Source: Rhea pennata
Taxonomy: Eukaryota > Chordata > Aves > Rheiformes > Rheidae
Reading direction: 5' to 3'
Assembly: GCF_028389875.1 (NCBI RefSeq)
Contig: NC_084663.1
Coordinates: forward strand, 208,103,876-208,167,875
Length of the DNA stretch: 64,000 bases
A model generated the notes under the pieces. The model was given only the letters and a program-made list of their open reading frames with translations, was not told the DNA's origin and did no database searches. This document shows, piece after piece, positions 1 through 11,520 of the stretch (positions are counted from its first letter, which is position 1; each line of letters opens with the position of its first letter). Position numbers and translations under genes: made by a program.

Positions 1-1083
1 CCTCATCTACCCAGCCAGTCATTCCATCAGAGAAGGCTATCAGATAAGAAATTGCACATGTGAATCCTCATGATGCATTTGTCATTGTTTAACTACACTG
101 AAGTCCATTAAAGCTGGCTGCATTCATGTCTGCACTGAGGCAGATAGTAGCAGCATGTTAGCTGAATTGCTCTCTAGCCTCCATCGATTGAACTCTCTCT
201 TGAGGATCTCTCATCCAGGGCTGAATCCCACCCTGTGTGCTTGGGACCCAGATCATCTCTCACTGACCCAGCTGCAAACTCACATAGGAGCTGGACCAGT
301 CCAGGGCAGGGTTCTTCCCAGCTGCGGGAGAAAGACGTCAACCCTGGGAGGAGCTGGTGTTACACAGACGAGCTGCTCCAAATCCGTCCGGTGAGACCGA
401 TGTACAACCAGAAGCTGCTTTGCTGAAGTGCAGCATGGCACATGTATTTGCACACTCTATACACTTCATTTCAAGGCCCAGGACACATCCTGCCCCATCA
501 AAATAAATGGGAGCTCTGCCGCTCTGCATCCTAGCTTGTGCACGGAGTTGGGTTTGTGTCCTTACTCTGGCACTCCCATTCAGGTTATATAGGAATATTA
601 TATGCACAAATATTTATTTATATATATATGCATAAATACCAGTGCAGCCCACTGTATTGGTATGTTTTGTCCTGAAGTCAAGTACAGCTATGCTCATTGG
701 AAGCGTCAGAGCCAAACAAAATACTCCTCTGTGATTATTATTGGATAATTCAAATCTGGATCATAATTGATAAATTTAACAGCACAAATGTGAATCAGGG
801 AAGAGTTGTACTTCCTGCTTTATGAAGACCTCACAAAATACAGTAAGTATGGGAGAGAATTTATATTAAGCATGTGAACAGCAATTTTGAAATCAATTTA
901 AAATATTTTACCTGATGCTCAAAAAGCCATCTCTTGACAAAGGAAGTGATCTGCCTAGATTAAAAAAAATCACCTAACCTTATAGATGGAAAAATAAAAA
1001 AGTTTAATAAAAATTTTAAAAAGTGATAAAATTAAGAAAAATATAAATGTGAAGTAAAAAGGAGAAGTTGATCTTAATGAACA
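1..1083. other. Upstream non-coding DNA
   Basis: AT-rich sequence with no exon, RNA gene or transposon that I recognise. The short reading frames here are small and lack coding character. A run of alternating T and A near 610-636 is almost self-complementary. No exon of TMEM135, the gene that flanks FZD4 on its 5' side in other vertebrates, is visible. Confidence 0.6.
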
Positions 1084-1109
1084 TAAGTCGAAAAGAAAAA
1101 ATAATAATA

Positions 1110-1265
1110 ATTGGAAAAGGAAAAAGCAAAGCAAAGGAAAGCAAAGGAAAGGGGAAAAGGGAAAGGGAAGGGAAGAAAAGGAAAAAGAAAAGGAAAAAGA
1201 AAAGGAAGGAAAAGAAAAAAGAAAAGGAAAAAAAGGAAGGAAAAGGGAAAAGAAAAGAAAAAAGG
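1110..1265. repeat. Polypurine (GA-rich) tract
   Basis: The + strand is almost entirely A and G from about 1110, and from 1143 to 1265 there is not one pyrimidine (123 nt). The pattern is irregular GGAAA, GAAAA and GGGAAA units rather than one clean repeat. Homopurine tracts of this kind can form intramolecular triplexes and often vary in length. The lysine/glutamate-rich frame on the + strand and the phenylalanine/serine-rich frame on the - strand are by-products of the composition, not genes. Confidence 0.9.
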
Positions 1266-3400
1266 TCTGTGGACAGAAGCTCAAAGATGATAGAGTTTTG
1301 TTTTTACTGAGATGAAGAGAAACTCACTGATTATGTTTCTAGATGGAAGTTATGAATTTGTCAATAAACAATGAGGTGACAGAAATGTCCAATATATTTT
1401 TTTGTCATATATTGGGAAAACATACATAGGTTAAGGATTATATGATATGGTAGAGATAACTGACCAGTAGTGATTAATTCAATTACCACTTCAGTGGTAA
1501 TATAATAAAATGTCCCAAAATAGCTATAAAAGTCACACATTAAAAAAAAAAAGCAAAAAAAAAAAGCAGGTTTAAATAACTTGCAACCAAGAACTTTAGA
1601 AGAAATCACTGGGCTGCAATATCCATCTCCTCAGCCACAGACTGGCAGGAGGCAGGGGCTGCTCCCGTCCAGTGTTAGACACCTCTTTGGGGAACCTTCA
1701 TCTGGGGGCTGTTCATCCTCCATTCTCCCTAAAAGTCAATCGAGAGAAAGAGGCATTTTTAGAATGAAATTCTTCTGACCAAAAATAGACCTCTATATTT
1801 GGTTTAAAGAATATTTGGTTTAAAGAATTTCCTAATGTGGTATCCACAAGGTGAGCAAGGTGGCTTACGTGACAGCCCATGAGGCATCAGTCCTGGTCCC
1901 CAGTGTGATGCTGCAGTCCGAAGAGTAGATGGTATCACTGGATGTATAAGCAGGGTGACCTTGAATGGGAGTGAGAAAGATATTTGACCTCCACATTTGA
2001 CATTCATGTCACTCCTACTAGAAAGTCAAGTCATATTCCAAAATCTACAATTTAGGAAAACGTTGCTGCATTTAAAATGTTCAGAGAAGAGTTATGAACC
2101 TTCTCAGATTTCCTGTGAGCTGATGTACAAATGTGAGAGACATAGGTGAATATCGTTTGTTTTTGTAACATAAAATATTATCACAACTTGAATAAATGTG
2201 CAAATACATACAATCTTATGGGGGGAGGAAATAGGAAAAACAACAAGGTAATAATAAATCAAGATTTTAAATCCATGTAATTTCTATTATCTGAATTGCC
2301 CCCTGGAAGTGTCTGTCTATCCAAGTCGACTCTACAGCATCTGAAGGTGATTAGGCTGCTTATTCAGACATTTCTGATAAGACTTAGCAGGATGGGTTTG
2401 AGTGAAAGCACTTTTCAAATGGCAGGGCCAAATCTTGTTCTCTTAAAATCAAAAGAATGATTAAAGCACTGGAAAAGATGCCTCATAGTAAGAAGCTCAG
2501 GAAGTTCAATCTATTTTACTTACTATGGAAAGGTCAAAGGGTGGTTTAATCACAGTCCCACATTACCTATAGGGATAATCTTGGTAATGACTTCTCAGCC
2601 TAGCTGGTAAGATATAATAAAAGCCAGTGGCTGAAAGCTGAAGGTAACTCAGACTAGAAACCACATAAATTACTGGCAGCCACAATAAATAATAATTAGT
2701 GCTTTCTAGCAAGCTGGCTGCTGCTCCTTTAGCAAAGGCAGCCGTTAAATCAAAATAAGATTTAAGGAAAACCTATATGCTGTAATTCAAATGATACTCA
2801 AAGAAGTAACATGGATTGTGCTATGCAGGATTCGGGCCAGAATCCCACAACTGTCCAGTAATCCAAGAATCTGTAAACCCACTATCCCGGAGGTTTCTTA
2901 CTTTGATCTCTTTAAAGAAACTGTTATGCACATGCTTATCATGTTGACATTTAATCACTCTTAATATATGCATAAGGTTCAAAGCAGGGTAATTACCATT
3001 TTTTCCAGCTCAGCCCTCTGGTATGATTTGCCACCGCCTCTCCCAGTGCTGTTGTTTTGAAAACCAATTCCCATTATCTAAAAGACCTTCCAAAGCAAAC
3101 AGAGCAGTGTAGCACTTTCTAATATTTATTTTGCCTTCTCAAAGAAAAAGCAACAGTGGTAGTTTGGGGGGAGGGGGGTATTTTTCTGAAAAGATGCTTG
3201 TATCTGCTGCAGTTTTGAACAGCCCCCTGCCCCTTTGCCCACGCATGTGACCAGCTCCAGGGCCAGAGGGTTTTGCTGCACAGTCTGCTGAACCTGTAGT
3301 AGGTGAATCGTTTCCCAGAAATTATTGCCCAGCTGTGGCAGGAAACTGCAAATAGAAAGGGTTTCGGCGTACAGAGATTTTAAGGTCACCCCCATCCTCC
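1266..3400. other. Upstream non-coding DNA
   Basis: AT-rich intergenic DNA without a recognisable gene. It contains a pair of A-runs at 1542-1566 and a perfect 16-bp tandem duplication at 1795-1826 (unit starting ATATTTGG). CpG content rises from about 3420. Enhancers could lie here, but conservation cannot be judged from one sequence. Confidence 0.5.
1795..1826. repeat. Perfect 16-bp tandem duplication
   Basis: The 16-bp unit ATATTTGGTTTAAAGA occurs twice back to back, at 1795-1810 and 1811-1826, with no mismatch. It is probably a replication-slippage duplication in AT-rich DNA. Confidence 0.9.
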
Positions 3401-3419
3401 CTCCGGTCTTCTTTCCTCC

Positions 3420-4200
3420 GCAGCTTGGCCAAGAGCGCTTCTCCCGCAGGAGGCTCTGCCTGCTGCCTCCTGCATGGGCCCGTTTTGGCTGCCCATCACG
3501 CGCTTCCCGTGCCCGTCCGCGGGCCGGGAACGCGGCCTCGCCGGCGTCGGCCTCGCGCTGCCCGCCTTCCCAGCACCGTCGTCAGCTGAGATCAGCCGCG
3601 GAGCACGGCCGGTTCCCCGAGGTGACAACGCTCGCGAGCAAACACACGAGATAGGAGCGGGGCTGCCGACTCCGCCGCGGGCTCCTTGCGTGACCTTGGG
3701 GCTGCAGACCTGTCTGCCGCTGTGTTTAAAAAGTTAAGATAATGTTACTCGTCTGCCGCACAAGGATATTGTGAGGTTACGGTCCCTGTTTATCGGGGCT
3801 CGTTATGCAGCCTCGAGTTGATGAGGGCCGCGTTAACCTCGGCTGAAACGCTGCCCGTCTTGCCGCAGGAAGGCACGCTTAGGGACCACCAGCCACCGGG
3901 CTACGGCTAGCGCACGTTTTCGGCGTCGCGGAGACGGGAATAAAACACCCACGGCGTTTGCAGCGGAGCTAGGGCCAAGCAGCAGTGGCCCTTGCTGCGC
4001 TCTGCAAGGCCGTGCCGGCAAAGGAGCACAACCGGGTCCGCCGGGCACCTGGGCTTGGGGGCGAGGGGGCGGCGTAGCCGCCGCTGCCCGGCCCGTCGCG
4101 GCAGCGCCGCATCGGAGCACGCGCGCACATGCCGCGCGGCACGCGTGCTCGGCGGCCGTCTAAACGGGGCTTCGCAAACCTTTCCGGGGCGCTTTACAAA
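3420..4200. promoter_or_regulatory. CpG-dense block upstream of FZD4
   Basis: CpG dinucleotides become frequent from about 3420, with the densest parts at 3480-3700 and 3990-4180, in sharp contrast to the AT-rich DNA before it. It is separated from the block at the FZD4 start by 4200-4560, which is less CpG-rich. It is either the outer part of the FZD4 CpG island or a separate start site, perhaps for a divergent or alternative 5' transcript. I see no convincing protein-coding exon: the short arginine/alanine-rich frames on both strands are what GC-rich DNA yields by chance. Confidence 0.55.
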
Positions 4201-4559
4201 CGGCTCATTAATAGATGATGTACTTTTGCTGAAGGCACAACCCCCCCGACTAGATTTTATTACAGGTGTAAATAGTCCCGGGAGACTTTAAGCGTGAGCC
4301 TCAGCTGCTTGCTCTTAACCCCTGCTCCGTCTGCTCGACCATCGAGCCTGGTCCCTGCCGAATTCGTGCACGCTTTGCTCGTACATATTCTTTTCTGTCG
4401 AGGTTCATACGAATGCCCAAAGGCGCCTGGCGGTGCCCTCTGCGCTTCCCAGCGCCAGGGAAAAGCGAACGACGTTAAAACCCAACCAGAAGGGCCAGCT
4501 GCTGTGCGATTTAACTCAGCGGGAAGAAAAAGCGAAAAAACGTCACAGTTTCTTAATCA

Positions 4560-5248
4560 CTGAAAACGGTCTTCGATGCCGGCTGGCGCGGAGCAGCCCG
4601 TCGTCCCCCCGGAGGAGGCCTTCGCCGGCGTGAGGTCCGAGCGGAGCACCCTGGGCTGCAGCAAGCCGGCCGGGACGTCCGGGAAGGCCTGGGGGTGCCG
4701 ATCGCCCGCAGCGCCGGGGCCGGGCGCTTGGGTGGGGAGGGGGCGTTTGGGGTCCAGGGGCAGCACTTAGGGAGGGGGGCGGGGACGGCGAGAGGAGGGG
4801 GGCAAGTCGCAGGGCTGAAGGTGCCCCGTAGGGGCTCTCCAAGGCGCAGGGACGTCTGGGGGGATGCAGGTGGGGGGACCCCATGGAGGTGGTGGCAGAC
4901 GTTCCCCAGAGCCAGGGGAGAAACCAGGGATGCGGGGGGGGGGGGGGCAGGTAGGGGCTCCCTGTGGAGGAGGAGGACGGTTTGGGGCGGGGGGGGGGAG
5001 GTCCTCGGAGGGGCAGATGCTCCCCAAGGTGGGGGGGGGGGGGAAGCGCGGGCAGACAGGGCAGAAGGGGCGGGCGGGGAGGCGCCGTCCCTCCCCTGGG
5101 CCGTTTCTCGGCGAGGCTCTTTAACAGCGGAGCCGCCCGCGGCCCCTCCCCGTTGGAGCCGGCCCGTGCGGCGCGGCGCGGCCGGCGGCGGCGGCGGCGG
5201 GGCCGGGGCCGGGGCCGGGGCAGGTGGGGCGGCGGCGGCGGCGGGGCC
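4560..5248 (+). promoter_or_regulatory. FZD4: FZD4 CpG-island promoter and 5' UTR
   Basis: This GC-rich region lies immediately before the FZD4 start codon. It has no obvious TATA box. It carries candidate GC boxes, for example at 5067-5079 and 4984-4998. Long G-runs (14 G at 4934-4947, 10 G at 4989-4998, 13 G at 5031-5043) separate CpG-rich stretches at 4560-4760 and from 5040 onward. CpG-island promoters usually start at several positions, so no single transcription start is assigned; one between about 4950 and 5150 would give a 5' UTR of 100-300 nt. There is no upstream ATG in frame with the start codon. Confidence 0.7.
5199..5220 (+). promoter_or_regulatory. GGGGCC repeat, candidate 5' UTR G-quadruplex
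   Basis: Four runs of four G separated by CC, written (GGGGCC)3GGGG, end 28 nt before the FZD4 ATG on the sense strand. A second candidate cluster of G-runs is scattered through 4730-5045. G-quadruplexes in this position are known to lower cap-dependent translation. Formation here is inferred from the motif only. Confidence 0.65.
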
Positions 5249-5506
5249 ATGTCGCGGCGCGGCGCGGGCGGCGGCGGCGCCCGGCTGCTGGCCGTGCTGC
5301 TGGCCGGGCTGCTCGGCGGGGCGCGGGGCTTCGGCGACGAGGAGGAGCGGCGCTGCGACGCCATCCGCATCGCCATGTGCCAGAACCTGGGCTACAACGT
5401 CACCAAGATGCCCAACCTGGTGGGCCACGAGCTGCAGGCGGACGCCGAGCTGCAGCTCACCACCTTCACCCCCCTCATCCAGTACGGCTGCTCCAGCCAG
5501 CTCCAG
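5249..5506 (+). CDS. FZD4: FZD4 (Frizzled-4), exon 1: signal peptide and start of the cysteine-rich domain
   Basis: First coding exon of the Wnt/norrin receptor Frizzled-4 (residues 1-86). The ATG at 5249 has G at -3. It begins a GC-rich leader, Ser-Arg-Arg followed by Gly/Ala and a Leu-rich core, with likely cleavage near residue 27 before the FGDEEERRC sequence that is diagnostic of FZD4. C36, C44 and C81 are the first three of the ten cysteines of the cysteine-rich domain (CRD), and N50-V-T is a conserved glycosylation site. The exon ends CAG before GTGGGT, after Gln86, the same boundary as in mammalian FZD4. Residues 28-86 are nearly identical to human FZD4 as I remember it, while the leader is different in sequence and about 9 residues shorter. 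No other upstream in-frame ATG exists, so the start is well supported. In the cell the CRD faces outward and binds norrin or the Wnt lipid. Confidence 0.97.
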
Positions 5507-5710
5507 GTGGGTCCCGGGCGCCGCGCCGCGCCGCGCAGCTCGCCCCCTTCCCGCGTGGGAAAGCGAAAGCGCCGCCGGCCCGCGGTGACATTTCCCGGTG
5601 GCGGGAGGCGGCGGAGCCGGAGTGGGGGGCGCGGAGCCGCTCAGCGCGCAACGCCGCGGGGCTTCGGTGGGGGGCAGCGCGGCGAGCCGCGCCTGCCGCG
5701 GGCGGGAGCT

Positions 5711-5742
5711 GCGCTCCGCGGGAGCCGCGCTCCGCGGGAGCC
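5711..5742. repeat. Perfect 16-bp GC-rich tandem duplication
   Basis: The unit GCGCTCCGCGGGAGCC occurs twice without mismatch (5711-5726 and 5727-5742) inside the CpG-island part of the FZD4 intron. Each unit is itself partly palindromic. Confidence 0.9.
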
Positions 5743-5936
5743 GCGGGCAGCTGCCGGCGCGCTCCGCGAGGAGTTTCCGCGGGGAAGACGCCGAAGCGGT
5801 CCGCGCCGCGGCGGAAAAACATCTGGACGCGTGCCGCCGGCGGTGCGGAGCCCTCCGCCGGCTGCGGCGCGCCGGGAGTTTCTTTCCCATCCGCATGGCA
5901 AGATCCTTATCCCTCCCCCGCGACGTGGATTTCATC

Positions 5937-5962
5937 AAAAAAAAAAAAAAAAAAAAAAAAAA
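5937..5962. repeat. Poly(A) run of 26 nt
   Basis: An uninterrupted A-run in the FZD4 intron, followed by GG and eight more A. No transposon body precedes it, so it is treated as a simple repeat. Its length may be polymorphic or uncertain in assembly. Confidence 0.9.
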
Positions 5963-6592
5963 GGAAAAAAAAGCCCGAGCTTTTTTCTTGCGGCAGAATT
6001 CCCGATTTCCACAACCCCCCTTAAATTGTCGTGTCCCAGAAATACAATTATTCAACAGCCCGAGCAAACGACTGTATTTTATTATTGTTATAAATACGTG
6101 CTTGACCTTATAGTAAAAGGAAAAACTCCTTCTTCCAGGAGAATCGGGAACCGAAGTAATTCCATAAATGCCTTCTCTTCGGTTTGTTTGCTAGCTGTAA
6201 AACTCAGGCAGTGCCTTGAACAAATACATGTATTTGTTTAAACCACTTCTTTAATTTGTTTTTTGCTTTCCTAAATTGCACCCCTGAGGTTTAGATCTGG
6301 CTAAATACTACTCACTTTATTGAAATTGATGGACTAAATTTACACAGAGATAATCTAGGGAGTAAAATGTTCGGGCTTTGGCTTTGGACCATTTCTGAAC
6401 CAAAAGAAGACATTTTTAGGGTTTTTCTCCTTTGTTTTTATTGTTCTTGGTTTATTTGTTTTATGCTGCTTCCTGTTTTTCAAGGCAAAGGACCAAATAT
6501 TACTGTTAGAAAGGCAAAAAGAGAACTTGCTATATGTTGACCTGCTTAATTTTCATATAACACACTCATGATTTTTGGTTTTTTTCTTCTAG

Positions 6593-7921
<1,329 letters not shown>

Positions 7922-8684
7922 GAGAACAACGACACCCCAGTGCTCTCCGACTGTTGTCACATGACGGACTGATGGTGTGTAAGCACTGCAGTGGAAGTGC
8001 TGCTGAGTGTAGAGTAGGGAGACGGATACGAAACCTATCTCTGGGGTGGGAGGAGAGAAAAAAAGCCTTAAAGAATAAACAACAAAAAATCATGCTGCAA
8101 ATACAATAGCCATAAACCATGCTGCCCAAAATAGGAAAGCCCAGGGAGGCTTTAAAAGCTGTGAAAAAACCCAAAACACATTATTATTTTTTTTTTCTGA
8201 AGCAGGTTGCAGTATACTTAAGTCTTTAGAAGCTGCGGGACTGTAGTTGTTCTAGTGATGTGGGATGGTGTTTTCTTTGAATCGTCTTACAGCTGATAGT
8301 GGAAAGGCAGGTTGCAGCCAAATCCTGGGCTGATTTAGGGTCTACTTAGCAGAAGATGGGGTTTCCAGAAGCTCAGTTAACTGTCCTCCTTCCTTCTGAG
8401 TTGAACATCATGAAGGAAGTTCCCACTGAAGACTCTGTCTTTCCACCCTGGGAAATCCTGTTGCTCCCATTAGTGTTGCAGGCTGCACAAATCAGCTAAG
8501 GATTTAAGTTAAGGATCAGGCCCTTTAACAAATGCCAAGTGGATTTTCCAGGTCTGAGATTTACCCATAAGGAGTAGCATTTAGTGAGGTATTAGTGAGG
8601 ATGATTCTTTAACTCATCTGATGATCTAATAATAATTTTGACACATATTCTTTTTACCACCTTCACCTGGCCTGAATTCAGTTT

Positions 8685-8757
8685 TGGCCCTGTTCTGAGC
8701 AGGAGTTCAGACCTCCCAAGATCCATTCCAACCTGAATTACTTTATGATTCTGTCAA
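8685..8757 (+). mobile_element. Old CR1 LINE 3' tail
   Basis: A short stretch resembles the 3' end of CR1 in sense orientation. It reads through a CCCTG..CTGAGCAGG block, then TCCATTCCAACC, and ends at GATTCTGT, in the same order as the end of the better-preserved copy at 37500-37585. Only the last 70 nt or so are present and several bases have diverged, so it is an old, heavily 5'-truncated insertion inside the probable FZD4 3' UTR. Confidence 0.65.
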
Positions 8758-11114
8758 TATTTCTTTTTTTTTTTCATCTTTACTCAAGGCCATTATCAGA
8801 AGGAGAGAAATAAGTGAGAGCTTGGAAACTGTGTATGCTGTTCTGCATCGATTTTTCTATTATCCGTCTGCCTCTGTTCCTGTCCTTTCAGGTGCTCCTG
8901 CTATTTCCAGCCAACTACTTTATTCCCCTTGTGTTTAATAGCTTTAAATAAGGTCTTATGTTATAGTATTCCTTCCTAGAGCAGAGAGAAAAGTGAGTGG
9001 AGGGTCTCTTCAGAACAATGTCAGTCTTCTCCAAGTAAACTTAGCTGTGTCTCTCTGGAGATCCACTGCACAAAGCAATTAAGTCTTAATATATTATTTC
9101 ATTCGGTGCGATGGTATCTCTGCAGACGCCAGACGTTCAGTTCCTTGGCAGCCTCATGTTCACAGAGATCAGTTGTGTAATTATGTGTGTCAGCTGCAAT
9201 TAAAAGAGCATTCTCAGCCCGTGACATAGCAGCACTGCTGACTGCCTCGGAGCGGTCCTCGGATCGCTCGCTGATGGCTCCAGCGAGTTTCGTTAGCGTA
9301 CAGATCCACGCGGAATGAGAGCAGGCGTTCAGCCATCGGGAGCAAGAAACATTTTCGGTTTTTGTAAAGGGAGCCAAAGAGAAGAGCTCCAACTTCTTGA
9401 GGGATAACACTTCTTACCCAATTTAAAATTCTCTTATCCTTTTGGTTGAAGAGGCATTGACCTGTTGTGCTCATGGGGAGCTTGAACCTTATGCGTGGGG
9501 CTTGTTTGGCTAGTAAGGAGCGTGATGCAAACTTAAATAGTCCACAAGCACTTAGGAGAACACTGTTTCAATGCTCTATCCCTTTGAAGAACCTTTGGTT
9601 TTTTTATCTGCATTTTCAATTTGTTTGTTTGTGTGGACCCTGGTCAGCTGCTGAGTGTCCCGCGGTGCCTCAACTCGCATGACCTTCGGGGCAGCTGAGG
9701 CTAGGCGCTGCGTTATTACAGTCCTCACTTTACGTACAGGTGCCCCATGTGCTTCCCAAAATTCATTCCAGCTCTGGTTATGAGCACTAATCTGTCCCAG
9801 AAGCATGTATTGTTTCAGTGTGGATGTTGAAACATGTGCTATAGCATATTTGGGGGGAAAAAAAAAGAAAAAAAAGAAACCAAACAAACCCTAATTGCAG
9901 TCTTTGTGGTTGGGCTCTCTCTCTAGCAGAACAAGTGACAACTTGACACATTCGGCTCCAAACGCACAAGCATTGTTTTGGCCAGCTCCACGTACCAGCT
10001 GAGCCTTTTGATCCTATCTATAAAGTCTCTCACTATTTGGTGATGTGTTTGGATCTGGCTGTTCCTCTGTGGACAAGAAGTTCTGCACATGCAAGAGCTT
10101 GAGATGGCTGAGCTTCTCCGTGATGTGGGCTTTCTCCTGACACAGCAAGGGCTATAATATCAGCAGCTATATTTTGACTTGGGGGGTGAAGGCATCATAT
10201 GAGCTTTGTCTTCTAACCTCATATTGGCCTGTGCCAGGGTCATTCATTCAGGTGTCCCTCAGTCTCAAATGGTTTGGACTTTCTCTTGGCTAATATGATT
10301 CAGATCCCTGCATCTCGTATTATGACCCTCTGCACTCCAGGCAGACTCTCCAGGACTCCCTGGCAATTTATGACATTGGAAATGAGTCAGCCAAAGATAC
10401 CACCACGTTGCCTTACTAGGGAGCTGGGGAATATACCACTAACAAGTGTGAGGCACTCAACTACTGTGGCTAGGAAGTGGGATGGGGAGAAACACCAGCT
10501 GTTCCTGGAGGAACATCTGTTCCAGGTTTTCCAGAGGCACCATGCCAACCTGAAGCAAGACTAGCTGGCTGGCTTCTGCTGCAGGGACAAGATCGTTCCA
10601 CGAATTTATTCAGCCCTGTGCATTTAGCTTTTTCTGCTTTGGGGACTTGCAAGTGGGAAGTCACGGCAGATAGTCAAAAAGTCAGCAGTTAGGAAGAGGG
10701 GGTATCTGCAACTCGTACGTTCTCTCCTTTCAATGCTGTTACAAATTTCAAGCCAAAAAAATGTGTGACTAATCCTGTCTCGGAAGTGCAGTTGCTGTGG
10801 TTATAGAATGAGAAATGTTGCAGCGGTCACCTTCCTTGGAGGATCCCTGCACCCTCCCTCGAGCTATTTCTACTGTGCTCCCCCCACCCCAGCACGTTCA
10901 CCTGGCCACGGGTTTCCGATGTGCCTGATGGAGAGGTACAAGCTTAGCTCGTACGTTAAACAGACAAGTTAGCTTCTTTTCTGAACTTCGGAGGCAATAG
11001 ACACTGATTATTTGCGGGTGTGAAGAAAACAGCTACTTTGATGTATGTACTGTAAATTTCTAATTTATCACTGTAAAGAAAACCCAAAACTTTGCTATTT
11101 AATTTTTATATCGA

Positions 11115-11120
11115 AATAAA
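11115..11120 (+). terminator. FZD4: Candidate distal FZD4 poly(A) signal
   Basis: A canonical AATAAA lies in an A/T-rich context with a TG-rich stretch shortly downstream (11130-11137). A CpG-rich patch begins about 100 nt later. Cleavage would be expected near 11135-11150. Confidence 0.45.
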
Positions 11121-11214
11121 ATTTTACCCTCTGTGGAGAACTAAGGGGTTCCCGCCAGCTCTCACGTTTTTGGTGACTTTCTTACGTTGGCCATTGCGAA
11201 TGCTGTCGTCTCTC

Positions 11215-11520
11215 CCTGAAGGAGGAAGGGCTGGCGCGCTCGCGTTGCAGGGAGGGGACGGTGCGGGGGGTTAAAATAGCGCGTGCTTCAGCGCTTGCAC
11301 GCTAACGCGAAGGAAACCATTTCGGAGATGCGGCGTGGGTCCGGCGCCGGGCTGCCGGGGCTGGGGCCTTTCGCCCGTGCGCTGGCCAATGTCTCCTCCG
11401 GGCTGAGCGGGGAGAGCGAGACCACGACCGTGCACAGCTGCAGCTCTGGGAAGCGCGGGGCCTTGCAGAAGGCTCCTCTTTGCCTCAAGTGTCACAGCGT
11501 CTGCATCCAAGTATGCATTC
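11215..11520. promoter_or_regulatory. CpG-rich patch 3' of FZD4
   Basis: About 300 bp of CpG-dense DNA sits alone in AT-rich surroundings, just after the probable 3' end of FZD4. It could be an orphan CpG island, for example an enhancer, an antisense or alternative promoter, or a start for a downstream non-coding RNA. A frame of 90 codons on the + strand (11283-11555) crosses it, but the product resembles nothing I know and frames of this length are common in GC-rich DNA. Confidence 0.5.

Larger units (their letters stand above)
5507..6592 (+). other. FZD4: FZD4 intron 1
   Basis: A single phase-0 intron of 1086 nt with donor GTGGGT and acceptor TTTTTTTCTTCTAG. Its 5' half belongs to the CpG island and contains a perfect 16-bp tandem duplication at 5711-5742. 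A run of 26 A lies at 5937-5962, after which composition turns AT-rich. No gene is seen inside; the long frames on both strands across this part are GC-composition artefacts. Confidence 0.95.
7922..11140 (+). other. FZD4: Probable FZD4 3' UTR
   Basis: Non-coding DNA directly after the FZD4 stop codon. AATAAA signals occur at 8074-8079, which would give a short 3' UTR, and at 11115-11120, after which composition changes abruptly to CpG-rich sequence. Mammalian FZD4 has a 3' UTR of several kb, so the distal signal is the likelier main end, but this cannot be proven without transcript data. The region includes a CR1 tail (8685-8757) and a CpG-rich patch (about 9099-9380). Confidence 0.5.

Noticed and set aside
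4964-5248. In-frame upstream extension of FZD4 before the ATG at 5249
   Set aside because: It contains no ATG (it begins at a GTG) and consists of Gly/Arg composition artefact. The ATG at 5249 starts a proper signal peptide.
4543-6067. Very long Pro/Arg/Ala-rich open frames on the - strand (up to 504 codons) opposite FZD4 exon 1
   Set aside because: GC-rich DNA has few stop codons. These frames lie antisense to a certain exon and intron, have low-complexity Pro/Ser/Arg content and show no domain.
5507-6241. Read-through of FZD4 exon 1 into the intron
   Set aside because: The donor GTGGGT and the exact match of the 6593 boundary to the family show that this is an intron. The read-through peptide is Arg-rich and ends in poly-Lys from the A-run.
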